This document shows positions 11,412-23,365 of a stretch of DNA of 64,000 nucleotides, piece after piece. The stretch is from Xestospongia muta (taxonomy: Eukaryota; Porifera; Demospongiae; Haplosclerida; Petrosiidae), in contig OY848925.1 in the NCBI GenBank assembly GCA_963693285.1, positions 6,612,932 through 6,676,931 of the forward strand, written 5' to 3'. The notes under the pieces were generated by a model. That model worked only from the letters and a program-made list of their open reading frames with translations. It searched no databases and had not been told where the DNA came from. The position numbers and the translations under genes are program-made. Within the stretch, counting starts at the first letter, position 1. The number at the start of each line of letters is the position of its first letter.

Positions 11412-11782
11412 TCATGTGACAATGACATCATAATGATACTATACATTAAATAAGAATTGTTATTGTTTAGTCAGTGTGATATAATGTTCAATTCTGGATT
11501 TAAAAATTATAGTTTATCAATAATTTTCTAACAAAGTTATCAATACTGGTGACTTGATACTGTGGTATATCATGAGAGTGACTGGAACAATTAACGTTGA
11601 CGTTCTGGGAACACTCCGTTGATTATCACGTTATAAACTCTATTATCCCTATATTGACTCTCTCGTATCAACTCTGTTGAACTTACCTTTTACAGGAAGT
11701 AGAGTCACTACGGGGGGCGGAAGTCGGTTGTCTCTACATATAAGTGTGGTTGGTGATATTTACTAGTATATCGTAGAAAGCA
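11412..11782. other. Intergenic / promoter region between Delta-like genes
   Basis: Non-coding, 371 bp. The first 200 bp match the 3' flank of the first Delta-like gene (2309-2514). The last part, before ATG 11783, resembles the sequence before ATG 8444 (an ACAGGAAGTA... GGCGGAAGT stretch in both), so it probably contains the shared promoter. No clear TATA box. Confidence 0.5.
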
Positions 11783-14380
11783 ATGGAGCAAAGAATTTTC
11801 CTGATAGTTTTGTTCTTTCTAAAAGTGGTATGTTAAAGAATAAACAATTCTAAATATAAATAATCTCTTCTTGTGTAGTTTATACAGAGCACCAGTGGAA
11901 CTTACAATCTCCAGTTTCAATTCCATCACTACAACAATCCTGGTGGTCAACAAGCCAATGGCAATTGCTGTGAGCATTTCATTGGATGTATTTCAAGAAG
12001 CTGTGATACTAAATTTAAAATATGTCTAAGAAATGGAGGTACATCTCACAATAATAATGGTGGCTGTCTTTCTGGTACTAGTCTTAATCCTGGTGATGTC
12101 GGTGGAAATGATATTAATTTTGGTAGTAAAATAGGTCAAATTAATAATCCTTTCAGTTACAGTGGAAGTACAATATCACAGGTATATGATAACCGGATAG
12201 GTTTTAAATTAATTTATTTCTTTCCAGTCTGGTTATCAACTCTATTTAAAGATAATTGACTACGACTCAATTACGTATAATGATCTTATTGATAAGATCT
12301 TTGTTGAAGTATCCTCTACACCCACGTCAGTCCAATCACAAAAGATCACTGGAATACACAACAGAGCATCACTAGTACTAAGTTATACACTATCTTGTGC
12401 ACAGAACTATTATGGAACAGACTGTTCTGTGTACTGTATACCATATAATGACAGTCAAAATGGACACTATACTTGTGACAGTACTACTGGTAATAAAGTC
12501 TGCCTTTCAGGATGGCAAAATCCTGGAACCAATTGCAAAGATCGTTAGTTAATAACAATTATTATATTTTCATCTTTCTGTTTTGTCTTTAGCTGCTTGT
12601 GAGTTAGTTTGTGGACAAGGTGGAAATTGTACCAATAATACTTGTGTCTGCAATGATGGATGGACAGGAGATCATTGTGATACACCTCAGTGTGCCGTGG
12701 GTTGTCACCCTGAAGGAGGATATTGTAATACACCCTATGATTGTAAATGTCATGAAAATTGGAATGGTACAAACTGCAGTCAGTTTTTGTGTGCACCTAA
12801 CTGCAGCTCAGTGGGTGGTAACTGTAGTATTCCTGGACAGTGTATCTGCTTACCAGGATACACTGGAGATAATTGTGATATAGGTCAGTACTATAATGAT
12901 TAGATAGTAGTAAATATTTGGCATTGTGTAATATGTGTGTTAATTGTTATTATAACACAGATATGTTACCATGTGAACATCAAATGCCCTGTCAAAATGG
13001 TGCAAATTGTACTAACAATGGTAGTAATGGACAATATATCTGTAAATGTTCATCTGGTTATACTGGGAGTGATTGTGAAGATGATATTGATGAGTGTTTA
13101 ACAAATCCTTGTCATAACGATAGTACTTGTATAGTAAGAAAGCTCTATAATATAACTAGAAATTATATTATTGAATTCTCAGAATCTACCTGGTGACTTT
13201 AAGTGCTTGTGTTTGTCAGGATGGACTGGAAATTTATGCAAAGATAATATCAATGAGTGTGCCCCTGATCCTTGTCTTAATAATGGTACATGTATAGATT
13301 TGATTAATAGCCATTATTGTCAGTGTACAATAGAGTTTGAAGTAAGTAATTGTTAAGTAATAGTTTATCATACATTTCATCTTCAAGGGTTTGAACTGTG
13401 AGTTAGAAGTCAATACATGTATTTCTGATCTGTGTGAAAATAATGCAACTTGTGTCAACCTCTTTACAAACTATACTTGTTTATGTCCAACTGGTTATAC
13501 CGGAAACAATTGCGAGTTTAGTTTCTCCAGTACTGTTAGTTCTTCTATTGAACCAACAGTCAAACCAGAGTGTAAGCTGTTAAATAAATTTGTCACAAAA
13601 TGTTTAAGTATTTTCTTTAACAGTGTCCATTATCCCTATACCAGCTATTACTGGAAGTGTTGCAGGGTTTATATTTATTGGTGTAATATTTATTCTTATC
13701 ATTGTATTGGTTATGTGGTTTGCCAAACGAAAGCAGAATCATCACAAAATCAAAGGTATGTTTTTATAAATTGTCATGTCATTTATTTTCAATATAAGAA
13801 GTAACCAGAAGTCTTTATATAACTATTATATTATATGTCACCAGATAATGGTGAATTGGATTATGAGAATAGTTCTGTTGATGTTCTTAAAATGGAACAT
13901 CTTATGTATGAAGTACCAGATGATCTATTGAAACCTATCTATGCCAATGAAGTTAAAGAGAAAACCACACCCTCTCGTTATGATGAGCCAACATTACGAA
14001 CAGTTCCAAATGAACTATATAATGCAATAGATAAAGGGACACCTCCTCCTCTTGAGTATTCCAGTCTCAATTATAATCAGTATGAGAGTATAAACTTGGG
14101 TGTGGACCTGGCAAGTAATCCAGTTTCTAATCCACTATATGGTAGAACATTAGAAAAGCAGGAACAACCCACATCTTCTTCGGGAACAGTTCCCAATCCA
14201 CATTATGATGGAACACTGGAAAGAGAAGAACAACCCACGTCTACTTTAGGAACTGAGAAATCAATTCCCAATCCACTTTATGGTGAAACACTACAAAGAG
14301 AAGGGCAACCCAAGTTAGAATCACAACACATGTTACCTAGCAACCCAAACAGTAGTGAACATGATCCCACTCACACTTAA
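11783..14380 (+). CDS. Delta-like Notch ligand, close paralogue with shortened tail
   Basis: Nine exons in the same plan as the upstream gene: 11783-11827, 11879-12181, 12228-12543, 12593-12883, 12961-13133, 13183-13341, 13388-13571, 13624-13755 and 13845-14380. The product has signal peptide, MNNL, DSL ([11 protein letters not shown]), EGF repeats ([31 protein letters not shown]), a stalk, one membrane helix and a tyrosine-rich tail ([44 protein letters not shown]). Compared with its paralogue, the tail shifts frame near 14365 and stops at 14378-14380. One base off, the sequence continues as LNYDYMEQ...TPTYDYIQT to TGA at 14448. The ligand domains are intact, so the gene is probably functional. 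Confidence 0.9.
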
Positions 14381-14766
14381 TTATGACTATATGGAACAAA
14401 AACAGAAGCCAGCACTTATTACTCCAACTTATGACTACATACAGACATGATCATGTGACAATGACATCATCATGAGATCATAGATTAAATATTATCATTC
14501 AGCCATTAGGAATTAATATCAATATATTTAGGTCATTAATGTGTACTCTCCAAATATGGTAATGAAAGAAGTAAATCTTTGTTGCCATAGTGATTTACAG
14601 GTGACATATTAAGATGCAGAAAAAGGGGAGGGGCTAGTAGTAATGTCACTTAATGAAGGCATACCCAGAGTATCTCCATGTGAATTCCAAATACGATAAC
14701 CGGAAGAAATCAATTCTCGTACTATAAGAGAGAAAATTTATTTTTTTTTACAAAAGACATTCACTA
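14381..14766. other. Intergenic region after the Delta-like array
   Basis: It starts with the out-of-frame remnant of the Delta-like tail (to 14448). The rest is AT-rich with no coding signal that I can support. Confidence 0.5.
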
Positions 14767-16671
14767 CTAACCAATATTGAGTTTATATTTTATAGAAGGA
14801 AGTAATGTAACAGATCTTGGATCAATATAACAACCAGTAAGTGTGTAGTCAGCAATTTTAAAGTACAGCTGTTGTATATAGAGGAGTATATGATGTTAGC
14901 ATTTATAAATTTGTCATAATAAAATTAACCTCACAAAATGCATTTTGATCTACACAAAATTTCTTTTCAAGTGATTGATCATTTGTTTGTTCCGACTCAT
15001 CTTCAGGTGGGAACTCAGTAAATATTACTGTAGCACCAAGCGATGTTTCCAAGGTTTTTAACGGAAATCTTTGCCCAACATTCCACATCAATGTTCTTTT
15101 GTTACTGCTGATAATAACATTAGCAGTAGTCGGTGAAATGTTATCTACTTTTTCAATTGGGCTTCTAAAACAAGACTAATAATATTAATTCACAATATTA
15201 AATTTTTTTTACCGATTAAAAAAAGGTAGATGAACTTCTAAATATTCAAAATTGTTACGAACAGATTCGTGCAATTTTAGTTGGACAAGCAACTCAACAC
15301 TTTTGTCATCACTCTGGTAAGACAAGATAACAATTCATTACAAGAACTAGCCACTGACTTTCATTTGATAAAATCCTCTTATTGGAAGTAACGAAGGAGA
15401 CATTTGATAATGACATAGAGTAAATAAATCTAAAGGTGCAGAGAAACGAATGTTCCTCGTATGAGGAGAGTCACCAGTACTGTGAGAAGCAGATATGAAG
15501 GGTTCTGTGTCAGCAGTTTGAACACAAGGATGTACAGTTAAATGATCCAAGTGGGTGGACCCAGGAGGTGTGGTCAAGGATATAAGAATATCTGGGTGAC
15601 CTTCAAGCTCCGCCTGTAATGGCACATGATTAAGCGGAATCCCTCCTTCCCTCATCTCACCTTACATAAAAGTGATCCATAAACTTGCCATATATCTTCA
15701 ACCTCAACTCTATCATACTATTATTTACACATTTAACATTGACTCCACCCATGACCACACCCACTCACTTGCACTGCCCTGATCTCTTCTTTGATATGTA
15801 ACTGAAGTTTAGACTGACCTTTGTACACAGCTGGTCTCCATGATGGTGTCTGATAATATAAACATGATAGTACTTGATATACATGATATACTGACCTTTT
15901 CTTTTGGCATGGCAAAAGCTTTTCTAAATTGCATTTGTAGTTTTAAATTAGCAGGGTTAGTCTCACTGGGAGAGCCAAATGGTGCCGCTAGACAGATATA
16001 TTGATAGAGTTCAGTAATTTGAGGTGAACTTTGAGTGATATCTGATTTAGTGAGGACTTCCATCATTCCTTGAAGTAGTGAGACAGCAGCTGGTATACCT
16101 GGTCTATTGCAATATGATGAAAACATGATATGTGATGCCATACATTTTAATTAAGAGTGGGCGTTTTCCTTCTTCAGGTACAAAAGAGACAATGGCCACA
16201 AACATGAGTCCATTCTAGAAAAGATAGGTCAATTTTAAAATAAGAGTATTACATAGAATTGTACATGTACCTTCTGTAAGCAGACAACAGGCCATAGTTT
16301 ACCGCCAAATAGTTCATAAACTGGCCAACGAAATGGTATACTAATACTGTCCCGCTCTTCAAAATACTAAAGTAAGGATGATAAGGGGTGGAGGCAAAGC
16401 AAAATAGACCACACCTTCTCATTAGGAAGTGAACAATGGAGCATTACTTCCTCACATATATCACTATCTGAAGATATTGGAGTATAAAGATCGGGACAGG
16501 AGTCAGATGATCTTTTAACTCTCTGTTCAACAGTGGGAAAACGTCTACAAAATAAAGAACTTATTTGCATATTTACTAGTTACTAGTTCACCTTGAGAAT
16601 ACAACAGTCCCTTCAGGTCTGGGTGTGGTCTCTGATAATGTTTTGATAACCCACACTCCTCTAACACTCAT
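14767..16671 (-). CDS. AP5M1: AP-5 complex subunit mu
   Basis: Read on the minus strand, the protein starts MSVRGVWVIKTLSETT (ATG at 16671-16669). It continues FSRRFPTVEQRVKRSSDS, the conserved N-terminus of the mu5 (MuDENG) family. Later exons give HIMFSSYCNRPGIPA and KLQMQFRKAFAMPKEK. The end is a mu-homology part, FCVDQNAFCE joined to LYFKIADYTLTGCYIDPRS, then KYKLNIG and stop at 14769-14767. AP-5 is an adaptor complex of late endosomes/lysosomes; mu is its medium subunit. Seven or more short introns are present. The gene is divergent from COA8 with only 75 bp between the start codons. Confidence 0.88.
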
Positions 16672-16746
16672 TGTCCAATGCCTCAACTAGTTGCCTCTTA
16701 TGTAAAGACTGCACATTAATTAGAATGGCAGCCACACCTCCAAAAC
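16672..16746. promoter_or_regulatory. Shared divergent promoter AP5M1 / COA8
   Basis: Only 75 bp separate the two divergent start codons, so the promoter must be shared or overlap the genes. No TATA box is visible. An out-of-frame ATG at 16725 precedes the COA8 start. Confidence 0.45.
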
Positions 16747-17367
16747 ATGCAAACACATGTAATGGCGAGACTGCCTTTATATCCAGTTTTGTTTTGTAGA
16801 TACTCTAGCAACAGTTCTTCTCAAAAATACCATTTAATAGGACCACCTGATCCAGAGTCCAATCTTGTAATCCTGAAACTCAGAACACCCAGAAATGAAG
16901 CTGTCAGTTTCTATGATATGCCCCAGAATTTAAAATTAACTCCTTTTTCACTATTTTAGGAAAATAAGTTACATAAATTACAGCTGGAAGTGCATACGTT
17001 CAATAACAACTTCTGGAAAAAGCATAATCAAGAATTTAAAAAGGTATCGAATTCTACAAGAAATATTAGTACATTTGTTATCTTGTGCAGTTCAAGGCGG
17101 ACTATATTGCAAAAACTTTAGCTGAGATTAATTCTTCACAACAAAAACTCACTGTTGATCAGCTCTCTGGTTTTTATAAGCAATTCTTAGATGAGAAATA
17201 CTCCATACACAAGATATATTTAAAGTAAGATAATCTCTCTCTCCCTCTTTTTATAAAGTAACATTAACTACAGACAATGGTTTGTCTACAATATACTATT
17301 AACATGGACAATGTTAGTATATCGTTTTACTTCAATATTCTACGTAATAAAGAGAAAGAACAGATGA
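16747..17367 (+). CDS. COA8: Cytochrome c oxidase assembly factor 8
   Basis: Four exons: about 16747-16899, 16960-17042, 17091-17224 and 17274-17367. The N-terminus (MARLPLYPVLFCRYSSNSSS) looks like a mitochondrial presequence; ATG 16762 is as likely as ATG 16747. The family signature HLIGPPDPESNL opens the mature protein, followed by ENKLHKLQLEVHTFNNNFW, QLSGFYKQFLDEKY and KQWFVYNILLTWTMLVYRF, which match COA8/APOPT1 in order and spacing. The factor supports complex IV assembly in mitochondria. The intron after RNEA starts GTCAGT. Reading through it would give a false end at 16959. Confidence 0.88.
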
Positions 17368-17426
17368 TGATTTCAATATAAAAAAGACAACAGACTCTGA
17401 TTAGTTAAACACATAATAATGGTTGT

Positions 17427-18117
17427 TCAATAGTCAGTATCATTGTCAACACACTCTTCAACTATTTTTCTCAAGTCAGGATTTTCAATAGCAGCTGCAA
17501 CACGTTCTTTATCGTTGATTTGTTTGTTAACTAACAGATATAATGTGCACATTATATCTTGTATATCTCAATACTTACCATCATCTTCTATGGAGTGTGT
17601 GCCCTCAGATACCTTAATGTCTAACTGCAATTATAATAATTAACAGGGATCTCCTCTTGGTATATTCTACCTTAAATTTATGTTGGAAACATTGTTCTAA
17701 TTTCACTCTTAAACACAGACCTGGAGGAGGAAGGATAATTATTATTCATTGAAAATTGCCATGGTTACTATAGACCTATTAATGTTGCTAATGAACAATG
17801 AGGGACAGTAGGTGTAAATGTTATTGTCACCCACACCTCCTCCTTCACATATTTCACTTTCACACCTTCCTCTTTGACAACTTCAAGTTCTTCTAACGTC
17901 TCAGGTCGCTCTGGATCCTGAGAGTTTAATGAGATGGGTGGAGCTATAGATTTATTACCTTAGGCTAATTGTGCATTTGTAACTTACCTTAATATCTTTT
18001 ATTAAATCTGCAGACATATAATTATATCTCGCAATTACAATGCATATTTTTTGGCCTACCATAAATTTCTAGAGCTAATTCTTTCTCTCTTTTTTCTAAC
18101 TCTATCCCTTCAGCCAT
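17427..18117 (-). CDS. CIAO2A: Cytosolic iron-sulphur assembly component 2A-like (MIP18 family)
   Basis: The minus-strand exons give [39 protein letters not shown], then [44 protein letters not shown] and [20 protein letters not shown], ending ECVDNDTDY. This follows the MIP18/DUF59 family over its whole length, including the conserved Cys in TPTVPHCS and the SEGTH motif. The product delivers Fe-S clusters to cytosolic and nuclear proteins as part of the CIA targeting complex. CIAO2A versus CIAO2B is decided by the long C-terminal helix region and is somewhat less sure. Divergent from the QRICH2-like gene. Confidence 0.88.
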
Positions 18118-18373
18118 TTTATCATCAATTTTAACCCTTACTCCAAGCCCTTATTGGAGCCACGCCCACTGTTGTCATAGTTACCAAACAAGAAAGCTCT
18201 CGAGGCAGGTATAAGGCAAATCAAGTGAAATCTTTTCGAGGTTCTCTAGCAGCATAATACCGTAGCAAGAGAAACAGTGAAAAGTATTACTCTCCTCTCC
18301 ATGACTTCATTATTATCTGCTATAGAGTACAGTTAACTGAGCATCTTGTTGCAGACTCTTCCTTCACACGGTC
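18118..18373. promoter_or_regulatory. Divergent promoter region CIAO2A / QRICH2-like
   Basis: A 256-bp gap between two divergent start codons. It is the only place for both promoters. No TATA box or known element is recognised. Confidence 0.4.
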
Positions 18374-21300
18374 ATGGCTGCTGTAGATCTAATTCGTCTT
18401 ATTGACTTGAGTCTCGGAGAGCAGCCATGTGGAGTGGTCAACTTTAACTATCTTCAAAATCTCTTGCATGAAATTGTCCGACGACTACTCACAATAGAAG
18501 AGACCCAAGGATTAACTGGTGTATCTCTACCTAGTCTACAACCTGTCGAATCAGCCAAGTTGGCTCCAGGTAGCACTGCCATGATTCCAGAGCATGGTCT
18601 GTCTGAGATAAGCTTGCCTCCGGGAGGACCTACAACTAGTGGAGGAGGAGATAGTATAGAGTCTTCTCCAGTTCACAAAGATGATAAAGCACATCCATCA
18701 GGAACAGCTACAGACCTCACTGGTCGTCCTCCTTCAACAACTGGTGTTCCACGTCCTTCCAGTAGAATACGAAGTCATGTCAGTGTGGTATCTGCTGCTA
18801 ATGATTTAAGTGCATTAGAGAGAAAACTCCAGGAGTTAGAAAACAGAATGAATTCATTTGACACCCTTCCTGAATTACTAGAGAGGAAAGCCTCTGATGT
18901 CAATGCAACACCAGTCCGTGATATGTGGAATTTCACTAACCTCAACAATAGAGTCTCCAGTGCTGAAGAAGGACTAGATAAGGTTTGCTGATAAAGAAGT
19001 TAATGTGTCAATAATGTCCTTATTTCTAGACCTCTCAATTGGTTGATGATGTATTGGGTGAGATACAGAGTTTAAAACAACAGCTAGGACATATGGGAGA
19101 TGACATGAGTCAACGCTTGGATAATCTCAGTGATAAGGTATGCAGTGAAATGTTTGTCATCATGAATTTCAGTTTTTTTTTCAGTTTTCTGCTAATTCTG
19201 AAAATATGGAGGAAAAATTAAAACAGTTAGAAGCTCTCAAGTTGGCAGCATCTTCTGACTCACCTTCAGATGCTTTCATGAGTAAGACAAGACTATTTCA
19301 CTGTTCCTTATAATATGACTTGTATTCTGTAGCACTTGTAACAGATCTACAACAGAAACTTGATACTTTACAAAAAGACTCTCACTCACTACAGGTAGAG
19401 TCTGATTTAACAAACTCACTACTACATTTTTCTTTAGGAGAGAGTAAACTCTTTAGAAAATAGTCTAGTTGACTCGTCACAGCTCCAAGACTCTCTCAAG
19501 GAACACATCGACAAAACAAACACTGCTCTGCAACAGATGCAACAAGAAACATCTCAATCTGTGAATTCTTTGGGAGAGAGAATTGACAAAACAGCATCTG
19601 AAGTTGAGAAATTAACAGCACAAATGAACGAACTTGAGGTATATGTGTTAATTCTCTTTGCATTATTAATATTGTGTTTTTGTATCTCTACTATTAGTCT
19701 GCTCTTTCGCAAAAGGTTAATGCATCGGATTTAGCTTCACTTATGCCATCTGGTGATGGCTCAGAGACAGCAGGACTTATGACAAAGCTACTGGAACTAC
19801 AAAATAAAATGAATGTCTTGGAAGGTAAGAAAATGAAGTATCTATAACGCATTATGTTGTGATCTCTTTATCAGGTGAATTAGGCAAGCAACCTTCAGAT
19901 TTGTTGGATAAAATCACAGCTATGCAAAACGCAATAGATCACTTGTCTTCTGAAATTAGCAGGGTAATGCAGAACACTTTGATGTCCTCATGTTCTCAAA
20001 TCTGATTCCATTTTACAGATAGCCAGCATGGTATCCAGTGGTGCTGATAGCAGTCGTGTAGAGGAACTAGGATCACAATTAGCTCAACTAAGAGAGCGAC
20101 TTGGGGAACTTGATCGAGCAATGACTGCACTTACAAATGCAGTGTCATCTCAAGGAAAAGTATAGAGCTACAATAAATGTTTATAGTAAATGTTGTGTAT
20201 TTAGAGTGATGCTGTTCCTGAGGAAGACAGTACAGGTCAATATGTAGATTTACAAATGGTTGCTGACCTTCAACAAATGGTCGGTGATTTGCAACAAGAA
20301 CAAGAGAGGCTAATAGGAACGGCTGCTCACCTCTCTCATGAAATTGAAGTCAACAAAGAACATGTAAAGGTATGGGGTAACCCCTCTATTAATTATATGA
20401 AATTAGGTATGGGGTAACCCCTCTATTAATTATATGAAATTAGGTATGGGGTAACCCCTCTATTAATTATATGAAATTAGGTATGGGATAACCTTCAATT
20501 TATAATTACATGTAGAGTAATAATTATTAATAATTATGTAAGTATGGGTAAGCCCCTATTTATCATAATTATAATTATTAATTATAGACACTCTATTCAT
20601 CTGTTGATGACTTAAGAGCAAGCAAAGCTGATAAAGAGCAAGTAGCTATTGAAGTAGAAGAGGTAAACCCTGCTAATAATCCCCTAATTATAATGTCTAA
20701 TATACTCCATTAGAAAGCTGACAGAGCAGCCTTAGAGAGTAAGGCAAGTCGTGACTGGGTAGACTCGACGTTTGAGCGTCTTGATCGTGAAATACGTGAA
20801 GCAAAGTCTCACTTGTTAGGACAAGAAGAAGCATTTCGTTCAGCTGTGTCACAAATTAATGATGATGTTGATGGAAAGTTGGATCGCTTGGAATTAGAAC
20901 CCCTTAAAAATTACTTTGGTAAGCACTTTCACTATGCAAATAATGTAATTTGTCCTATTATAGTAACAGGATGTGATGTCATTATGACATATAGGTAATT
21001 TATACTTGTATACAGTAAACAAATGAGGTGTGTATACTATGAATGCCAAAATGTTGTTATGATTTAATGTTTATCAAAATATTGCTACAAGTACACAACT
21101 AAGATAATTAAACTGTTCCTGAGGCATTCACTGCTATTATAAAAACGTGATTGTGTAATGTTATGTAATACTATTTTTGTATTGATTTAGACAAAAAGAT
21201 TGATAGAATTAAAACAACACCTGTTCTTATGCAAACTGAAGAGACTCTAGTAGACGATGCTGCAGGATTCCGTAAACCTCTTCGTTTCCGTTGCATATCA

Positions 21301-22249
21301 TGTGACAAACCAGTAGGCATAAAACCCAATGAGTAAGTTATCACAATATATATTAACATGTGTCTATGTCCTCTTCAGTGCTGTACCAGCATTACCTCAA
21401 ATTGACATGTTACCAGGGACCCGGTCTTTTCGTCCCTACACTACATATGAACTGGAACTGATAAGAAGACATCAAAAAATGTACATATAAATATATTATA
21501 TACTTAGTATAATTAGCTATGTTCTCTAGGGGTCAAGCTGCTCAATCTGGCATGGTAGCACTCCATCCTTATCCACAAACTTTACGGAGTGCTGGAGGTA
21601 GCCACACCCTCACACGACCTCACCAACGAGTACGTATGACACCCTTCAGTTCTGTCTATACATTGGAAGCATCAATTCCAGTACCACCCCCACCTAATCC
21701 AATCAAACAAAGGTATCTGTCTGTATGGGGATTTACAATTGTGTGACCATACCTGATCATTTAAGACTATTTTTATAAGTAATACTATAAATAGAAAGGG
21801 TGTTTACTACATTATGTCATGTACTGACACGTGTAGTGCTTTGTTGTAGCTTTGTCATGTCCAATTGTATTTACTTAGTACTAGCCATCCAATGGTGTAA
21901 TATAACTGAATCCATAACTATGATATATAGTACTGACATCTTTATTGTCTACTTTAGTCCTACTATTCATGATGAAATGGATATCGTTGGACAAGATGGA
22001 CATATATATAAAGGAAGAGTTGTACGTTCTAATCTACCTCCAATCATTAAGGTAAACACAATTACTAACTTTATTCTGCAAATTTAACCCCCTTTAATCT
22101 TTGTATCAGTAATTATAAACCCCTATAATAACTGGTACTTAATTACCTTGTCCGTTTCTCTATAGGCAAAGTCTGCTGGGCGGAGCCGAACATCTCGATT
22201 TCCTCATCGTCCCTCATCAACTACTCCAGTCCAAATGGTTCATTCTTAG
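18374..22249 (+). CDS. QRICH2: QRICH2-like sperm-flagellum protein (DUF4795)
   Basis: A multi-exon gene. Exon 1 (18374-18982) begins MAAVDLIRLIDLSLGEQP and CGVVNFNYLQNLLHEIVRRL, the N-terminal motif of the QRICH2/C16orf96 group. It is followed by a Ser/Pro-rich linker, without the long Gln-rich region of vertebrate QRICH2. About ten short exons then encode a long coiled coil (19030-20900). The C-terminal DUF4795 region follows: KLDRLELEPLKNYF, then FRKPLRFRCISCDKPVG with two Cys, PALPQIDMLPGTRSFRPYTT, and a basic tail ending VQMVHS at 22249. Vertebrate QRICH2 is needed for sperm flagella; a ciliary role in a sponge is inference from homology. Confidence 0.85.
20369..20486. repeat. 37-bp tandem repeat in a QRICH2-like intron
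   Basis: Three identical units beginning GTATGGGGTAACCCCTCTAT plus a partial fourth. They extend an otherwise short intron. Confidence 0.9.
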
Positions 22250-22491
22250 TTCCTTTATAATACTTTGTTATTTTTAATATACTAACAAGTGACGACAAAT
22301 TATTGCCACTTTTAATGTGCCAAAAACTCTGTAGAAAAGACATAATAATGTGAATATAATAATAATAATACTCTTGTTATTATTACTAATAAAGACATTG
22401 TGTCATACCAGTACATGTAATATAAATACATGTATTGTTTATGTACATGTACATTGTGTACATGTTATGAATATGCATAATTATAACAAAA

Positions 22492-23198
22492 ATGGCAGAA
22501 AGACCTACATCAGCTCTCAGAGACAAAGCTGCCTCTATAATTGGCCAATATTTACTTCAAGGTTATCGTATGTTAGCTAATCATTGTCCTGAATGTGGGG
22601 TAAGTAATTAATATACCAAATATAATTATATGCATGACACACCCATCCTATTATATTAATACAGACAGTTCTGCTGCAGAAGAAAGATGGGAGCAAATTG
22701 TGTGTGTTATGTCATGAGATTCTTCCTCAAGATAAAGGTATTCTTTGGGGAAGTACATTAATATCACAAATTACCTAAATTATTGACTTCATACCTGGTT
22801 GAATTAAGCAACCTTATCACATAGGTGATGGAGATGTCCCTAATGCTTCTACAATAAAAGCACATGATAATAAAGTACAGCTGCTACAATTAGATGGGAA
22901 GAGCCCTGATGAGCAGTTGGCTTGTGAAATCACCCCATTATCTGATACTCCTACCTCAAAAATAACCTCTGAGAAGGAAACTAATATCAACTTCCTTCCT
23001 CTTCTACATTGTTATCAAACCCAATTAGGCGAGACTGAACAGGTTTTGTTGGCAAAGTTAACTCAGGCAACACAAGAATTAAAAACCTCTCAATCAGTAG
23101 ATTATAACATACAGTTATGTCGTTCTATAACTTCATGTGCTAAAGCTCTCAAATCATTACATCAGTTGAGAAAGGAAGGTGAAGAAAATGATGTTTAA
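22492..23198 (+). CDS. ZNRD2: ZNRD2 (SSSCA1) zinc-ribbon protein
   Basis: Three exons: 22492-22599, 22665-22736 and about 22825-23198. The N-terminal half reads MAERPTSALRDKAASIIGQY, LLQGYRMLANHCPECG, then TVLLQKKDG and LCVLCHEILPQ. The paired CPEC...CVLC cysteines form the zinc ribbon of the Sjogren syndrome/scleroderma autoantigen 1 family, and GYRML is its best conserved motif. The C-terminal part is acidic and then helical (LLHCYQTQLGETEQVLLAKL), close in length to the animal family. Its exact function is not settled. It faces COG2 tail to tail, 167 bp away. Confidence 0.87.
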
Positions 23199-23365
23199 AT
23201 CAGAAAATACATCATATAATAATAGTATTGATTGTTATTGTATTATTAGTTGTTTACATTGTAACAAGTTACCCTTTACACCACCAGCTGTAACATAATC
23301 TAATTGGATTATTAGAAAGACAAACAATCTATTGTTTCAACATATTCAGTTGTTTTTTCTTTATA

